Assembly (NCBI RefSeq): GCF_030056705.1
Contig: NZ_JASHIC010000031.1
Span: 31,968-95,967 of the forward strand
Source: Flectobacillus longus
Lineage (GTDB): Bacteria; Bacteroidota; Bacteroidia; Cytophagales; Spirosomataceae
Length of the DNA: 64,000 nt
Direction: 5' to 3'
The translations under genes were made by a program, and so were the position numbers. The stretch's first letter is position 1. Each line of letters starts with the position of its first letter. The notes beneath the pieces were generated by a model. It had not been told where the DNA came from and searched no databases. It was given only the letters and a program-made list of their open reading frames with translations. Below, piece by piece: positions 1-6,389 of this stretch.

Positions 1-619
1 AGGCAGGAATATTATCTAAACCATATTGGGCGTTAAATCCTGTCAGCGCCGTTTGTTTACCATCTATTAAAATAGTTACCTTGTCATTGCCTCTTAGTGA
101 TACCTTTCCGCTTTCGATTGTCACACCTGGTACGCTTTGCATAGCCTGCAAAATCGAGCCCCCACTTTGCGAAATATTATTGGCAATAGAAAATACCTTT
201 TTGTCCATTTTGGCGCTCACTTCATCGGCTTTTCCTTGAACGGTTATTTCTCCTAAGGTTTGTACGTTTTCGACAAGTTCAATAACGGGTAAATCCAAGA
301 ATGCGGAAAGTTTTCCTACGAAAACCTTTTGTTTAGCTACATTAAATCCAACCAGTGAAACCGTCAAAATATAATCATTGGGCTTTACATTAGTCAAAGT
401 AAAACGTCCCTCCTCATTCGAGACTGTTCCTGTAACAAAGGCGCTATCCTTGGCAGTTTTCAAGATAATATTGGCATAAGGCAACACAGTTGTATTACTC
501 TTATGTTTGACTTGACCCGAAATACTTACAGACGTAACCTGCGCCTGAGCGACATTTCCAAGCCACAACATCAAGCTTAATAATGTTAGTTTTTGAATGA
601 GAGACGTTAATGTTTTCAT
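1..619 (-). CDS. TonB-dependent outer-membrane receptor, N-terminal part (cut by window edge)
   Basis: I translated this from ATG at 619 leftward; 206 codons are open to the window edge with no stop. The start is followed by a signal peptide (MKTLTSLIQKL..., hydrophobic core, cleavage near AQAQ). Residues about 25-105 form a carboxypeptidase-regulatory-like beta-sandwich (SISGQVKHKS, then NEEGRFTLTNV). From about residue 115 a TonB plug domain begins (VQTLGEITVQGKADEV, SVPGVTIESGKVSLRGND, LIDGKQTAL). This architecture is that of Bacteroidota outer-membrane beta-barrel receptors (PF14905-like), energised by TonB and taking up an unknown substrate. The barrel lies outside the window, so specificity cannot be judged. 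It reads in the same direction as the two-component pair at 865-2828 and lies downstream of it, separated by repeat DNA. Confidence 0.85.
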   Translation of the reverse strand, partial: MKTLTSLIQKLTLLSLMLWLGNVAQAQVTSVSISGQVKHKSNTTVLPYANIILKTAKDSAFVTGTVSNEEGRFTLTNVKPNDYILTVSLVGFNVAKQKVFVGKLSAFLDLPVIELVENVQTLGEITVQGKADEVSAKMDKKVFSIANNISQSGGSILQAMQSVPGVTIESGKVSLRGNDKVTILIDGKQTALTGFNAQYGLDNIPA

Positions 620-725
620 ATAAAATTGTTTGGGGCTTTTGGCAATAAGCTTTAAGCAGAATACCCTTATTCGCTTCAAATATTAGCCAAATGCCTAATA
701 TTGATATCCTAGAGCGTATTAATTC

Positions 726-849
726 AAAATAAAATTCAACTATTTGACATTCGGCTTTTAGCTATGGGCTCTCGGTAAAAATATTTCTTATGAATTCATA
801 GAAATTTTTCTGCCTAAGGCCGATAGCCTAGAGCTTATTAATGCAATTT
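726..849. repeat. Intergenic imperfect palindromic repeat, family 1, copy a
   Basis: About 120 bp resembling the copies at 4184, 13496, 35045, 46227 and 51911. Shared pieces are a central TTTCTTATGAA-type motif and arms rich in GCCTAAGGC, GCCTAGAGC and similar words that pair with each other. Its left part matches the reverse complement of the copy at 51911 (TAAAATTCAACTATT, GGGCTCTCGG). It fills most of the gap between the receptor start (619) and the histidine kinase stop (865), so any promoter for the receptor must lie beside or inside it. Confidence 0.7.
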
Positions 850-864
850 TGTTTTGTATTAATA

Positions 865-2160
865 CTAAAACAAGACCTTAAATTGATGCTTATTCATATC
901 AAAGGCATACCCCATTTTCCAGTTGTATCTATGACAAATTTCTTTGGCAATAGCCAGCCCCAAGCCACTACTTACTTGCTCGGAGGAGGATACCGAAAAA
1001 CGTCGAAAAATATGTGCAGGATTCAAAGATATTATCCCTGTATTTTGAACGTATAATTGTTGGCTATCTAAAAATATTACTATTTCACCCTCTTCTGAAG
1101 TATATCTGATAGCATTGGTCAATAAATTATACAAAAGTGTTTCTATCAAAAACTTATTTCCTCTAATATCTGGACGAGCTTCCAGTCTTACCTGAATTCT
1201 TAAGTTTTTGCTTTCGGCGTAATCTTGTAAAAGCTCCAAAATATCATTTATCATACCGCCAACGTCGAGTATTTCTACATTTTCGAATTGGTGATTTTCA
1301 ATTTTTGCCAAAAGCAAAAGATTTTTATTGATACGAGAAACTCTGGCAAGTGGCTTTTCGATACCTTCGAGTACCTGCAATTGTGCTTCATTGAGTTCTG
1401 GCAGTTGATAAAATAAATCTACTTTTGATCTTAATATTGCTAAAGGTGTTTGCAACTCATGCGAGGCATTTTCGATAAACGTTTTTTGCTGTTTGTAAGC
1501 ACTAATCGCCGCATAAAGCATCTTTTGAAGGGTATTATGAAGGTCTTCAAATTCCTGTATTTCGGTTTTTTCAAAGTCGATTGTCTCAGTTGCAGACAGG
1601 TCAAAGCTTTTGAGTTGCTCTAATGTTTTTTCAAAGGGACGCCAAGCTTTTTGGGCAATGGTTCTATTCAAAAAAATAAAACCCAAGGCTAATAGTACAA
1701 AAAAGAACAACGACACCACCGAGATAATATATACGATTTCGTCGGCCTCCTCTACATTGGTTTCAATCCATAAGCTGTACCGCTTTCCCTTAAAATGAAT
1801 ATGGCTGGCTAGACCTCTGAACCGATCTATCTCGGTATGTTTTTTATGCTTATTCTTTCGCATGACCAAATAGGTACTATCGGATTTTTTGAAGGGTTGA
1901 TTTTCAGGGAAAATCCTAGTTCCAGACTGCAATACATTCCAAATGTGAGTCACACTATCAAATTGTGCTTGGGTGAGCAACAAATTTTGCAATTGCGAAA
2001 CAATACGTTCTTTAATAATCAGATTATGTTCGTCTAATTCTTTTTGCCAAACTGTTTCTACCACCCAATAATAGGCAGGTATGCTCAAGCTCAAAATCAC
2101 AAAAGCATAAATCGTAAATGCCTTTAGGGGCTTATCGAGGAGTTTGGTCATTTTTCCCAT
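865..2160 (-). CDS. Sensor histidine kinase, two transmembrane segments (OmpR-type partner)
   Basis: A membrane histidine kinase that would autophosphorylate and pass phosphate to the regulator encoded just upstream. Visible parts: a first TM helix near residues 14-34 (AFVILSLSIPAYYWVV), a periplasmic stretch of about 110 residues, a second TM helix near 143-165 (VVSLFFFVLLALGFIFL), a HisKA box with the phosphoacceptor His at about residue 234 (ENASHELQTPLAIL), and a HATPase domain with an N box (LLYNLLTNAIRYTSEEGE), a short NTGI motif in place of a full DxGxG, and a GLGLAIAKEI G box. The length of 431 aa is normal. Its start overlaps the regulator's 3' end by 13 bases, indicating translational coupling. 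The signal sensed is unknown. Confidence 0.93.
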   Translation of the reverse strand: MGKMTKLLDKPLKAFTIYAFVILSLSIPAYYWVVETVWQKELDEHNLIIKERIVSQLQNLLLTQAQFDSVTHIWNVLQSGTRIFPENQPFKKSDSTYLVMRKNKHKKHTEIDRFRGLASHIHFKGKRYSLWIETNVEEADEIVYIISVVSLFFFVLLALGFIFLNRTIAQKAWRPFEKTLEQLKSFDLSATETIDFEKTEIQEFEDLHNTLQKMLYAAISAYKQQKTFIENASHELQTPLAILRSKVDLFYQLPELNEAQLQVLEGIEKPLARVSRINKNLLLLAKIENHQFENVEILDVGGMINDILELLQDYAESKNLRIQVRLEARPDIRGNKFLIETLLYNLLTNAIRYTSEEGEIVIFLDSQQLYVQNTGIISLNPAHIFRRFSVSSSEQVSSGLGLAIAKEICHRYNWKMGYAFDMNKHQFKVLF

Positions 2161-2828
2161 TTGTAGCCTACACCATAGAGTGTTTTCAAGTAATTATTCC
2201 CGCCAACTTCAAGCAGTTTTTTCTTTAAATTTTTGATATGAGCATACACAAAGTCATGATTATCAAACATATCTGCAATATCGCCCGAAAGATATTCAGC
2301 AAGGGCACTTTTGGAGATAACTTTATTTTTGTTACTGATAAAAAATACCAACAAATCAAATTCTTTGCGAGTCAGATTGATTTCTTGGTCATTGACTTTT
2401 ACGTTTTTGGACAAAAGATTAATTTCTATTTCCTCAAATTGAACGGTATTCAAATTATTAAAATTCTTTCGTCGGATGACGGAGTAAATTCTCGCCAGCA
2501 ACTCGGATTGGTGGAAAGGTTTTGGGAGATAATCATCCGCTCCTAACTGCAATCCTTTCACTTTGTCCTCTACCGAGTTTTTGGCCGAAAGTATTATCAC
2601 ACCCTCCAAACGCTGTTGGTGATTCATCGTTGCCAGCAAATCAAGTCCACTACCATCGGGTAACATCAAGTCGAGCAATACACAATCATAGGTATGACAG
2701 GCCAGTTTTTGACGGGCATCTTCCAACGTAAACGCCAATTCACACAGATAATTTTCGTCTGCAAGATAGGCGCCCATAGCGTAAGCCAATTCTTTTTCGT
2801 CTTCTATGATGAGAATTTTCATATTCAA
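2148..2828 (-). CDS. OmpR-family response regulator
   Basis: A receiver domain fused to a winged-helix DNA-binding domain, 226 aa. The acidic pair is E9/D11 (LIIEDEKEL), the phosphoacceptor is D53 (LLDLMLPDGSG), and the conserved Lys is K103 (GADDYLPKPF). The C-terminal half has the Trans_reg_C pattern (NLTRKEFDLLVFF, then YVYAHIKNLKKKL-like and TLYGVGYKW). The first ATG gives MNMKILIIEDE; the second ATG two codons later (MKILIIEDE) is an equally plausible start. It is the first gene of a leftward operon with the kinase at 865-2160. The TonB receptor beyond the kinase is a possible target, but no binding site was identified. Confidence 0.93.
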   Translation of the reverse strand: MNMKILIIEDEKELAYAMGAYLADENYLCELAFTLEDARQKLACHTYDCVLLDLMLPDGSGLDLLATMNHQQRLEGVIILSAKNSVEDKVKGLQLGADDYLPKPFHQSELLARIYSVIRRKNFNNLNTVQFEEIEINLLSKNVKVNDQEINLTRKEFDLLVFFISNKNKVISKSALAEYLSGDIADMFDNHDFVYAHIKNLKKKLLEVGGNNYLKTLYGVGYKWEK

Positions 2829-2940
2829 AATTAGGATTAGATTCTGAATAAATTCTGAATTTTTGATTGACTGAGATGATAATTTACGCTCTAGCTTTTC
2901 AGGTTTAAGAACTCGGAACGCCCAATAAAAAGCAGTCTCT

Positions 2941-2976
2941 CGAGCTGTTTCAAGTTGTTAAACTTGAAACAGCTCG
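2941..2976 (-). terminator. Strong hairpin after the DUF7668-like gene
   Basis: A perfect 16-bp stem (CGAGCTGTTTCAAGTT and its complement) with a 4-base loop lies just downstream of the leftward gene ending at 2980. On the minus strand it is followed after a short gap by CTTTTTAT. It probably ends that transcript before the regulator gene. Confidence 0.65.
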
Positions 2977-2979
2977 GGG

Positions 2980-3315
2980 CTAAAGAACATGAATATCTTC
3001 AATAGAATATTTATATTCTGCCTCATTTACATCATAAATTATACAACTCAATGTTAGATCACTCTCCTCATTGTCAAACCATAAGGGTATATCAATCCAA
3101 ACTTGATTATCAAAATTAGTGTCATATAAATCTAAATTATTAAGTTGGTATGCTGGTGGCTTTGTTAAAATACCTGGATATGCTGATATTTCTTCCTCTA
3201 AAATCTCCTGAGATATTTTTTTTTGAATATCACTATTATAAATTATCTCAAACTGCTGTTCAAGCATAAGGTCTAATAATTTCTTAACTGTATTTTCAAT
3301 TTTTTTCTTTTCCAT
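2980..3315 (-). CDS. DUF7668-like small acidic protein, candidate immunity protein
   Basis: 111 aa, acidic, no signal peptide. An N-terminal helical part (IENTVKKLLDLMLEQQFE) is followed by a beta-rich C-terminal half ending in WIDIPLWFDNEESDLTLSC and IEDIHVL. The pattern 'PLW...E..SDLTL...I.DIHVL' is what I know from DUF7668 proteins, which are often found beside polymorphic toxins; this is recognition by eye, not a search. Immediately upstream on the same strand is a short frame (3325-3456) that looks like the C-terminal tail of a toxin domain, which supports an immunity role. A strong hairpin follows the gene. If its toxin is gone this is an orphan immunity gene. Function is unproven. Confidence 0.6.
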   Translation of the reverse strand: MEKKKIENTVKKLLDLMLEQQFEIIYNSDIQKKISQEILEEEISAYPGILTKPPAYQLNNLDLYDTNFDNQVWIDIPLWFDNEESDLTLSCIIYDVNEAEYKYSIEDIHVL

Positions 3316-3324
3316 TTTATTCTA

Positions 3325-3456
3325 TCATGCATATGGGATACGTGTTGGGGTAGTACTTTTGACTCCTAAATTAGTGAAATAATCATCAGCTATATTAATT
3401 GCTGCTTTGGCATCATTACGACTGAGGCCATCCGCTCTCAAAGAGCGATACGCAAT
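3325..3456 (-). pseudogene. C-terminal fragment of a secreted polymorphic toxin (Rhs-like tail)
   Basis: On the minus strand a frame of 43 codons runs from an upstream in-frame TGA (3457-3459) to a TGA at 3325-3327. It contains SRNDAKAAINIADDYFTNLG and ends TTPTRIPYA. This resembles the last 30-40 residues of toxins whose C-termini read like 'W..AI..AN.YF..LGI.TPT.IPY'. A second frame just upstream reads DEKLKQLVEHMDLKDELR before a stop, so the remnant may contain a frameshift near 3455. No start codon or body of a toxin is present; a 44-bp palindrome cuts in at 3501. The gap to the DUF7668-like gene is only 9 bases, the usual toxin-immunity spacing. Confidence 0.45.
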
Positions 3457-3500
3457 TCATCTTTCAGATCCATATGTTCCACTAGCTGTTTCAATTTTTC

Positions 3501-3544
3501 ATCAAAAAAGCGTTCGGGAAATATTTCCCGAACGCTTTTTTGAT
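3501..3544. terminator. 44-bp perfect palindrome, bidirectional terminator-like
   Basis: Two perfect 22-base arms meet with no spacer; the core is GCGTTCGGGAAAT and its complement, flanked by A6 and T6. Either strand gives a GC-containing stem followed by U6, the form of a bidirectional rho-independent terminator. The next 250 bases up to 3794 hold no gene. They contain a degenerate GTAGAGACG-type repeat (about 3580-3594) and two small inverted repeats (CTAGTTG...CAACTAG near 3660-3683; TTGGAG...CTCCAA near 3752). Confidence 0.7.
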
Positions 3545-3794
3545 GTTACCATACTAGATTTTACTCAGCTTAAGACACAATCATTGCGTCTCTACTGATG
3601 GAATACAAATTTTCACATAATCACTCACTCGCTAAATTCGGGATGACTTATGTTTCTCCCTAGTTGGAGTTTTCTACAACTAGCCTATCGGTAGCAATAA
3701 TATATATAAACAACTGAAACATAACATCTTCCGACACCTAAAGTGTTTATTGGAGATAACTCCAACAAAGGCATAATAACACCTTTTCTTATGC

Positions 3795-4142
3795 TTAGTC
3801 TCTTGTTACTACTTTTCTATGGTTTAATCCCCAATCTTTCAAGGCATAGATTAAGGGGGTTAAAGTATCTGCATAAGGTTCTGTTTTGTAGGAAATTTTT
3901 ATGGGATATTCCTCAATGATTATTCGTCGTATTAGCTTATGCTGTTCCAAATCTTTAAGCTCTTTGGCTAAAACTTTTGGCGTTATTCCCGGAATACTCT
4001 CCTGAATATCAGTAAATCGGTCATTCCCTACACTAATGGATATGATAATGGGTATCTTCCATTTTCCATTGATTACATCTAGGGTATCTCGAACAGGCTT
4101 TAATGTATCCAAACAATCGCAATGCTTTTTTTTCTGTGCCAT
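3795..4142 (-). CDS. HxlR-family winged-helix transcriptional regulator
   Basis: 115 aa when started at ATG 4142 (MAQKKKHCDC), preferred over an upstream TTG. The family pattern is clear: LDVINGKWKIPIIISI, then FTDIQESIPGITPKVLAKEL, KDLEQHKLI and LKDWGLNH. HxlR proteins are dimeric repressors, and several sense electrophiles or oxidants through an N-terminal cysteine. Here Cys at positions 8 and 10 (HCDCLDTL) sit where the redox cysteine usually is. A palindrome of suitable form lies at 5518-5545, beyond the adjoining oxidoreductase gene, and is the likely operator. A family-1 repeat separates this gene from the oxidoreductase. Confidence 0.9.
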   Translation of the reverse strand: MAQKKKHCDCLDTLKPVRDTLDVINGKWKIPIIISISVGNDRFTDIQESIPGITPKVLAKELKDLEQHKLIRRIIIEEYPIKISYKTEPYADTLTPLIYALKDWGLNHRKVVTRD

Positions 4143-4183
4143 ACCTTCTCTTAAGTTAGTGGGCAAAATTTAAAAAAAAAATT

Positions 4184-4295
4184 ACCCGCTTTAAGCTCTA
4201 GGCCTTATGCTGTAGGCTAAAAGTTGAAATGAATTTCTCATGAAATAACTTAAGCTCTTTTGCCTAATGCCTACGGCTTACAGCTTAAAGCGGGT
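4184..4295. repeat. Intergenic imperfect palindromic repeat, family 1, copy b (overlaps a gene end)
   Basis: A 112-bp element bounded by perfect 14-bp ends (ACCCGCTTTAAGCT and its complement). The arms pair imperfectly for about 40 bp around a 40-bp centre containing TTTCTCATGAAATAA. The right arm provides the last codons and the TAA stop (4278-4280) of the oxidoreductase gene. This is the most complete copy seen and defines the family: compare 726, 13496, 35045, 46227 and 51911. Confidence 0.8.
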
Positions 4296-5303
4296 AAAAT
4301 TCATATTTATTTCCTTCATTACCTCAGCGAATAATTGAGTAGACTTGATGCGATCTTCAAATGAATACATGGTAGAGACAGCAATTAGTTCGTCCACATT
4401 TGTTTCTTCTAAGAATTTAACAACTTGCTTCTTTACACTTTCCTTATCACCCACAAAAGAAAATCTAAGCATTTGATATACACTAGGATGGTTAAAAATC
4501 TGCCTCCATTCTTCGGTCATTTCTACTGGAGGTTGTACTTTTTGCATATTGCCTGTGATCATTCCGTAAAACATTCCAATCAATGAAGTGAATTTTCTTT
4601 CTGCTTCTTCATTAGTATCTGCCACGATTACATTGATTCCAGCAATAGTATAAGGAGATTTCAGAAATTCCGATGGCTGAAACTCTTGCTCATAAATTTG
4701 TAATGCATTATACAAATGAGTGGAGGCAAAATGGCTCGCAAAAGCATAAGGTAAACCTTTTTTGGCTGCCAAATGTGCACTGTCAGTACTTGAACCTAAT
4801 ATATAAATGGGGACTTCGATACCTTCGGCAATCGCAACTCTTACTTTAGATGACCCATTCGAAAGTGAAAAGTAATCCTGTATTTTTTGAACTTCTCCTG
4901 GAAAAGCACGTGCTGCCTCAAAAGAATCGGAACGTATAGCTTGTGCCGTCAAACTATCAGTTCCAGCGGCTCTTCCTAAACCCAAATCTATCCTGCTAGG
5001 ATATAATTGTCCTAACGTCCCGAATTGTTCTGCAATAATTAGTGGCGAGTGGTTAGGTAACATAACTCCGCCAGACCCAACTCTAATACGCTGGGTATTA
5101 TCAGCCACATAACCTATTAAAACTGCCGTTGCAGAACTTGCTACGATTTCAGAGTTATGATGTTCGGCAAACCAATATCTTTCGTATCCACTTTCTTCAG
5201 CTACTCTTGCCAAAGCCAATGAGTTATTTAATGTTTCTTTGAAACTGTACCCTTGGGATACAGTTGCTAACTCTAAAACGGAAAATTTTATATTTTTTTT
5301 CAT
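4278..5303 (-). CDS. Luciferase-like (LLM class) flavin-dependent oxidoreductase
   Basis: 341 aa from ATG 5303 (MKKNIKFSVLEL); an upstream in-frame TTG is less likely. The bacterial luciferase-like TIM barrel is evident: SVLELATVSQG, AEESGYERYWFAEHHN, IRVGSGGVMLPNHSPLIIAEQF, DLGLGRAAGTD and a late VGDKESVKKQVV segment. These enzymes use FMNH2 or F420 with varied substrates; the MsnO8-like subfamily fits but the substrate is unknown. The last residues (NFTRFKL) are encoded inside a family-1 repeat, so the natural C-terminus may have been replaced. It shares direction with the HxlR gene downstream. Confidence 0.9.
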   Translation of the reverse strand: MKKNIKFSVLELATVSQGYSFKETLNNSLALARVAEESGYERYWFAEHHNSEIVASSATAVLIGYVADNTQRIRVGSGGVMLPNHSPLIIAEQFGTLGQLYPSRIDLGLGRAAGTDSLTAQAIRSDSFEAARAFPGEVQKIQDYFSLSNGSSKVRVAIAEGIEVPIYILGSSTDSAHLAAKKGLPYAFASHFASTHLYNALQIYEQEFQPSEFLKSPYTIAGINVIVADTNEEAERKFTSLIGMFYGMITGNMQKVQPPVEMTEEWRQIFNHPSVYQMLRFSFVGDKESVKKQVVKFLEETNVDELIAVSTMYSFEDRIKSTQLFAEVMKEINMNFTRFKL

Positions 5304-5517
5304 CTTACCAATTGCTATCAACTACTCTGCATTGAGATGCCAAGAAAGTATTATTTAATTTTCTTTAAACGAATTTTTCTGTCCCATCTATCCAAATGAA
5401 ACGTTTAGTGCTAAGCATACATCAAATGCAATACACTTTTCACTATCATTTAAGCGTCATGAAACTTCAGGGCATTAAAGCATTGGACAAAGATAATTAA
5501 AATACACTTCCCAAAAG

Positions 5518-5545
5518 ATAGTACTTTCCTCAAGGAAAGTACTAT
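5518..5545. promoter_or_regulatory. Palindromic operator, probable HxlR-family binding site
   Basis: Two perfect 13-bp arms (ATAGTACTTTCCT / AGGAAAGTACTAT) are separated by CA. HxlR regulators commonly bind palindromes with TACTTTC- or GTACT-type arms, and an HxlR gene lies 1.4 kb away. The site sits just upstream of a TACCTTTG promoter box at 5568-5575 pointing right, so a bound repressor would block that promoter. Assignment to this HxlR protein is inferred. Confidence 0.6.
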
Positions 5546-5567
5546 ACAAATGAAAGTATTTTACAGA

Positions 5568-5575
5568 TACCTTTG
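5568..5575 (+). promoter_or_regulatory. Bacteroidota-type -7 box
   Basis: TACCTTTG fits the TAnnTTTG consensus. No good TTTG is seen about 19 bases upstream; the HxlR-like palindrome occupies that area. Downstream there is a good Shine-Dalgarno-like AAAGGA at 5598-5603 before ATG 5614, which is rare in this window. Confidence 0.5.
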
Positions 5576-5613
5576 CGGTACAATTAACTATTGAGATAAA
5601 GGATATCAAACAA

Positions 5614-5754
5614 ATGCAAGTTGTAACACAACTCCCTACCAGTCAAGGCATACAGCCGAAGTATTATGCCAGATTCGGGATTGTAATCGCTAACGGGTTT
5701 TGTTGTAACGGTAGTTCGAATATTGCCAAAAGAGGTTTGATAAGGAGTGAATAG
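5614..5754 (+). pseudogene. Short 46-codon frame under the HxlR-like promoter, probably a gene remnant
   Basis: ATG 5614 follows a clear AAAGGA ribosome-binding site and a promoter/operator, yet the frame closes after 46 codons (MQVVTQLPTSQG... ending RGLIRSE). I recognise no family. The intact control region in front of such a short frame suggests that the original gene has been deleted or frameshifted. Nothing recognisable fills 5755-5900. Together with the broken gene at 5901-6224 this makes a decayed HxlR target operon. The rest of the 5304-5613 gap holds only the operator and promoter. Confidence 0.35.
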
Positions 5755-5900
5755 ATTGGTTCTTCACTTCGAAAACATTTGGGTTTACCTTTTCAATTTG
5801 CATTTATCATTTGTAAGAATATGATAAACTCAGTCCCAATTTTGGTCATATATCACGATGCAAACGATAGTTTGAAAGGAATATATTAACAAATTTTTAT

Positions 5901-6224
5901 ATGAGATTTGGAATCATAGATACTGGCGCGATTGGCGGTACAATTGCCCCAAAAATGGTGGCAGCTAGTCACACTGTTAAAATTAATAATTCGAACGATG
6001 CTGAAAGATTGAAAGCCCGTGCTGAAGAATTGGGGGCAATCCCAGCAACGTCTAAAGAAGTGGTCAAAGATGTCGATGTCATCATCCTTTCGCTACCGAC
6101 AAATGCAGCAGCAATTAGAGATACCGCTATTGTTGAACTCTCAGCTCTTCCATCATATCCTTCCAATGAAGAAATAGTTGAATTCAACAGAAGATTATTT
6201 CCCAAAAATCCCAAATCAGTTTAA
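5901..6224 (+). pseudogene. Truncated NADP-binding oxidoreductase (F420-reductase-like Rossmann domain)
   Basis: 107 aa. The first 80 residues resemble the Rossmann half of NADPH:F420-reductase-like (YdjP/NpdG-type) proteins: MRFGIIDTGAIGGTIAPKMV, then a VKDVDVIILSLPT strand-turn. The nucleotide-binding loop is degenerate (IIDTGAIGG where GIIGTGNIGG is usual). The family is normally about 200-220 aa. Here the second half is missing and replaced by ELSALPSYPSNEEIVEFN..., which does not fit the family, consistent with an internal deletion or fusion to another gene's tail. Such proteins are frequent HxlR targets, and the operator at 5518 lies upstream. Probably non-functional. Confidence 0.65.
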
Positions 6225-6273
6225 TCTATAACAGTGGTTCAATACTGAAAAGTGAGTAGATTTTATAAAAACA

Positions 6274-6306
6274 AAATCCCCAAAGCCAAGAAGACTATGG
6301 GGATTT
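6274..6306 (-). terminator. Terminator after the Oar-like receptor gene
   Basis: Perfect 9-bp arms (AAATCCCCA and its complement) around a 15-base loop. On the minus strand the stem is followed by TTGTTTTTAT, and it lies about 85 bases past the stop of the leftward receptor gene. Confidence 0.7.
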
Positions 6307-6389
6307 GATTTAATTGTTTGGGGTACGCTTGTTGGAATAATAATCCAATAACCGATACACTATTAACTAATAACGTCTTTTCTTTATTC

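Noticed and set aside
3407..3598. 63-codon plus-strand frame
   Set aside because: It runs through the 44-bp palindrome and lies over the toxin-tail remnant; no family features and no ribosome site.
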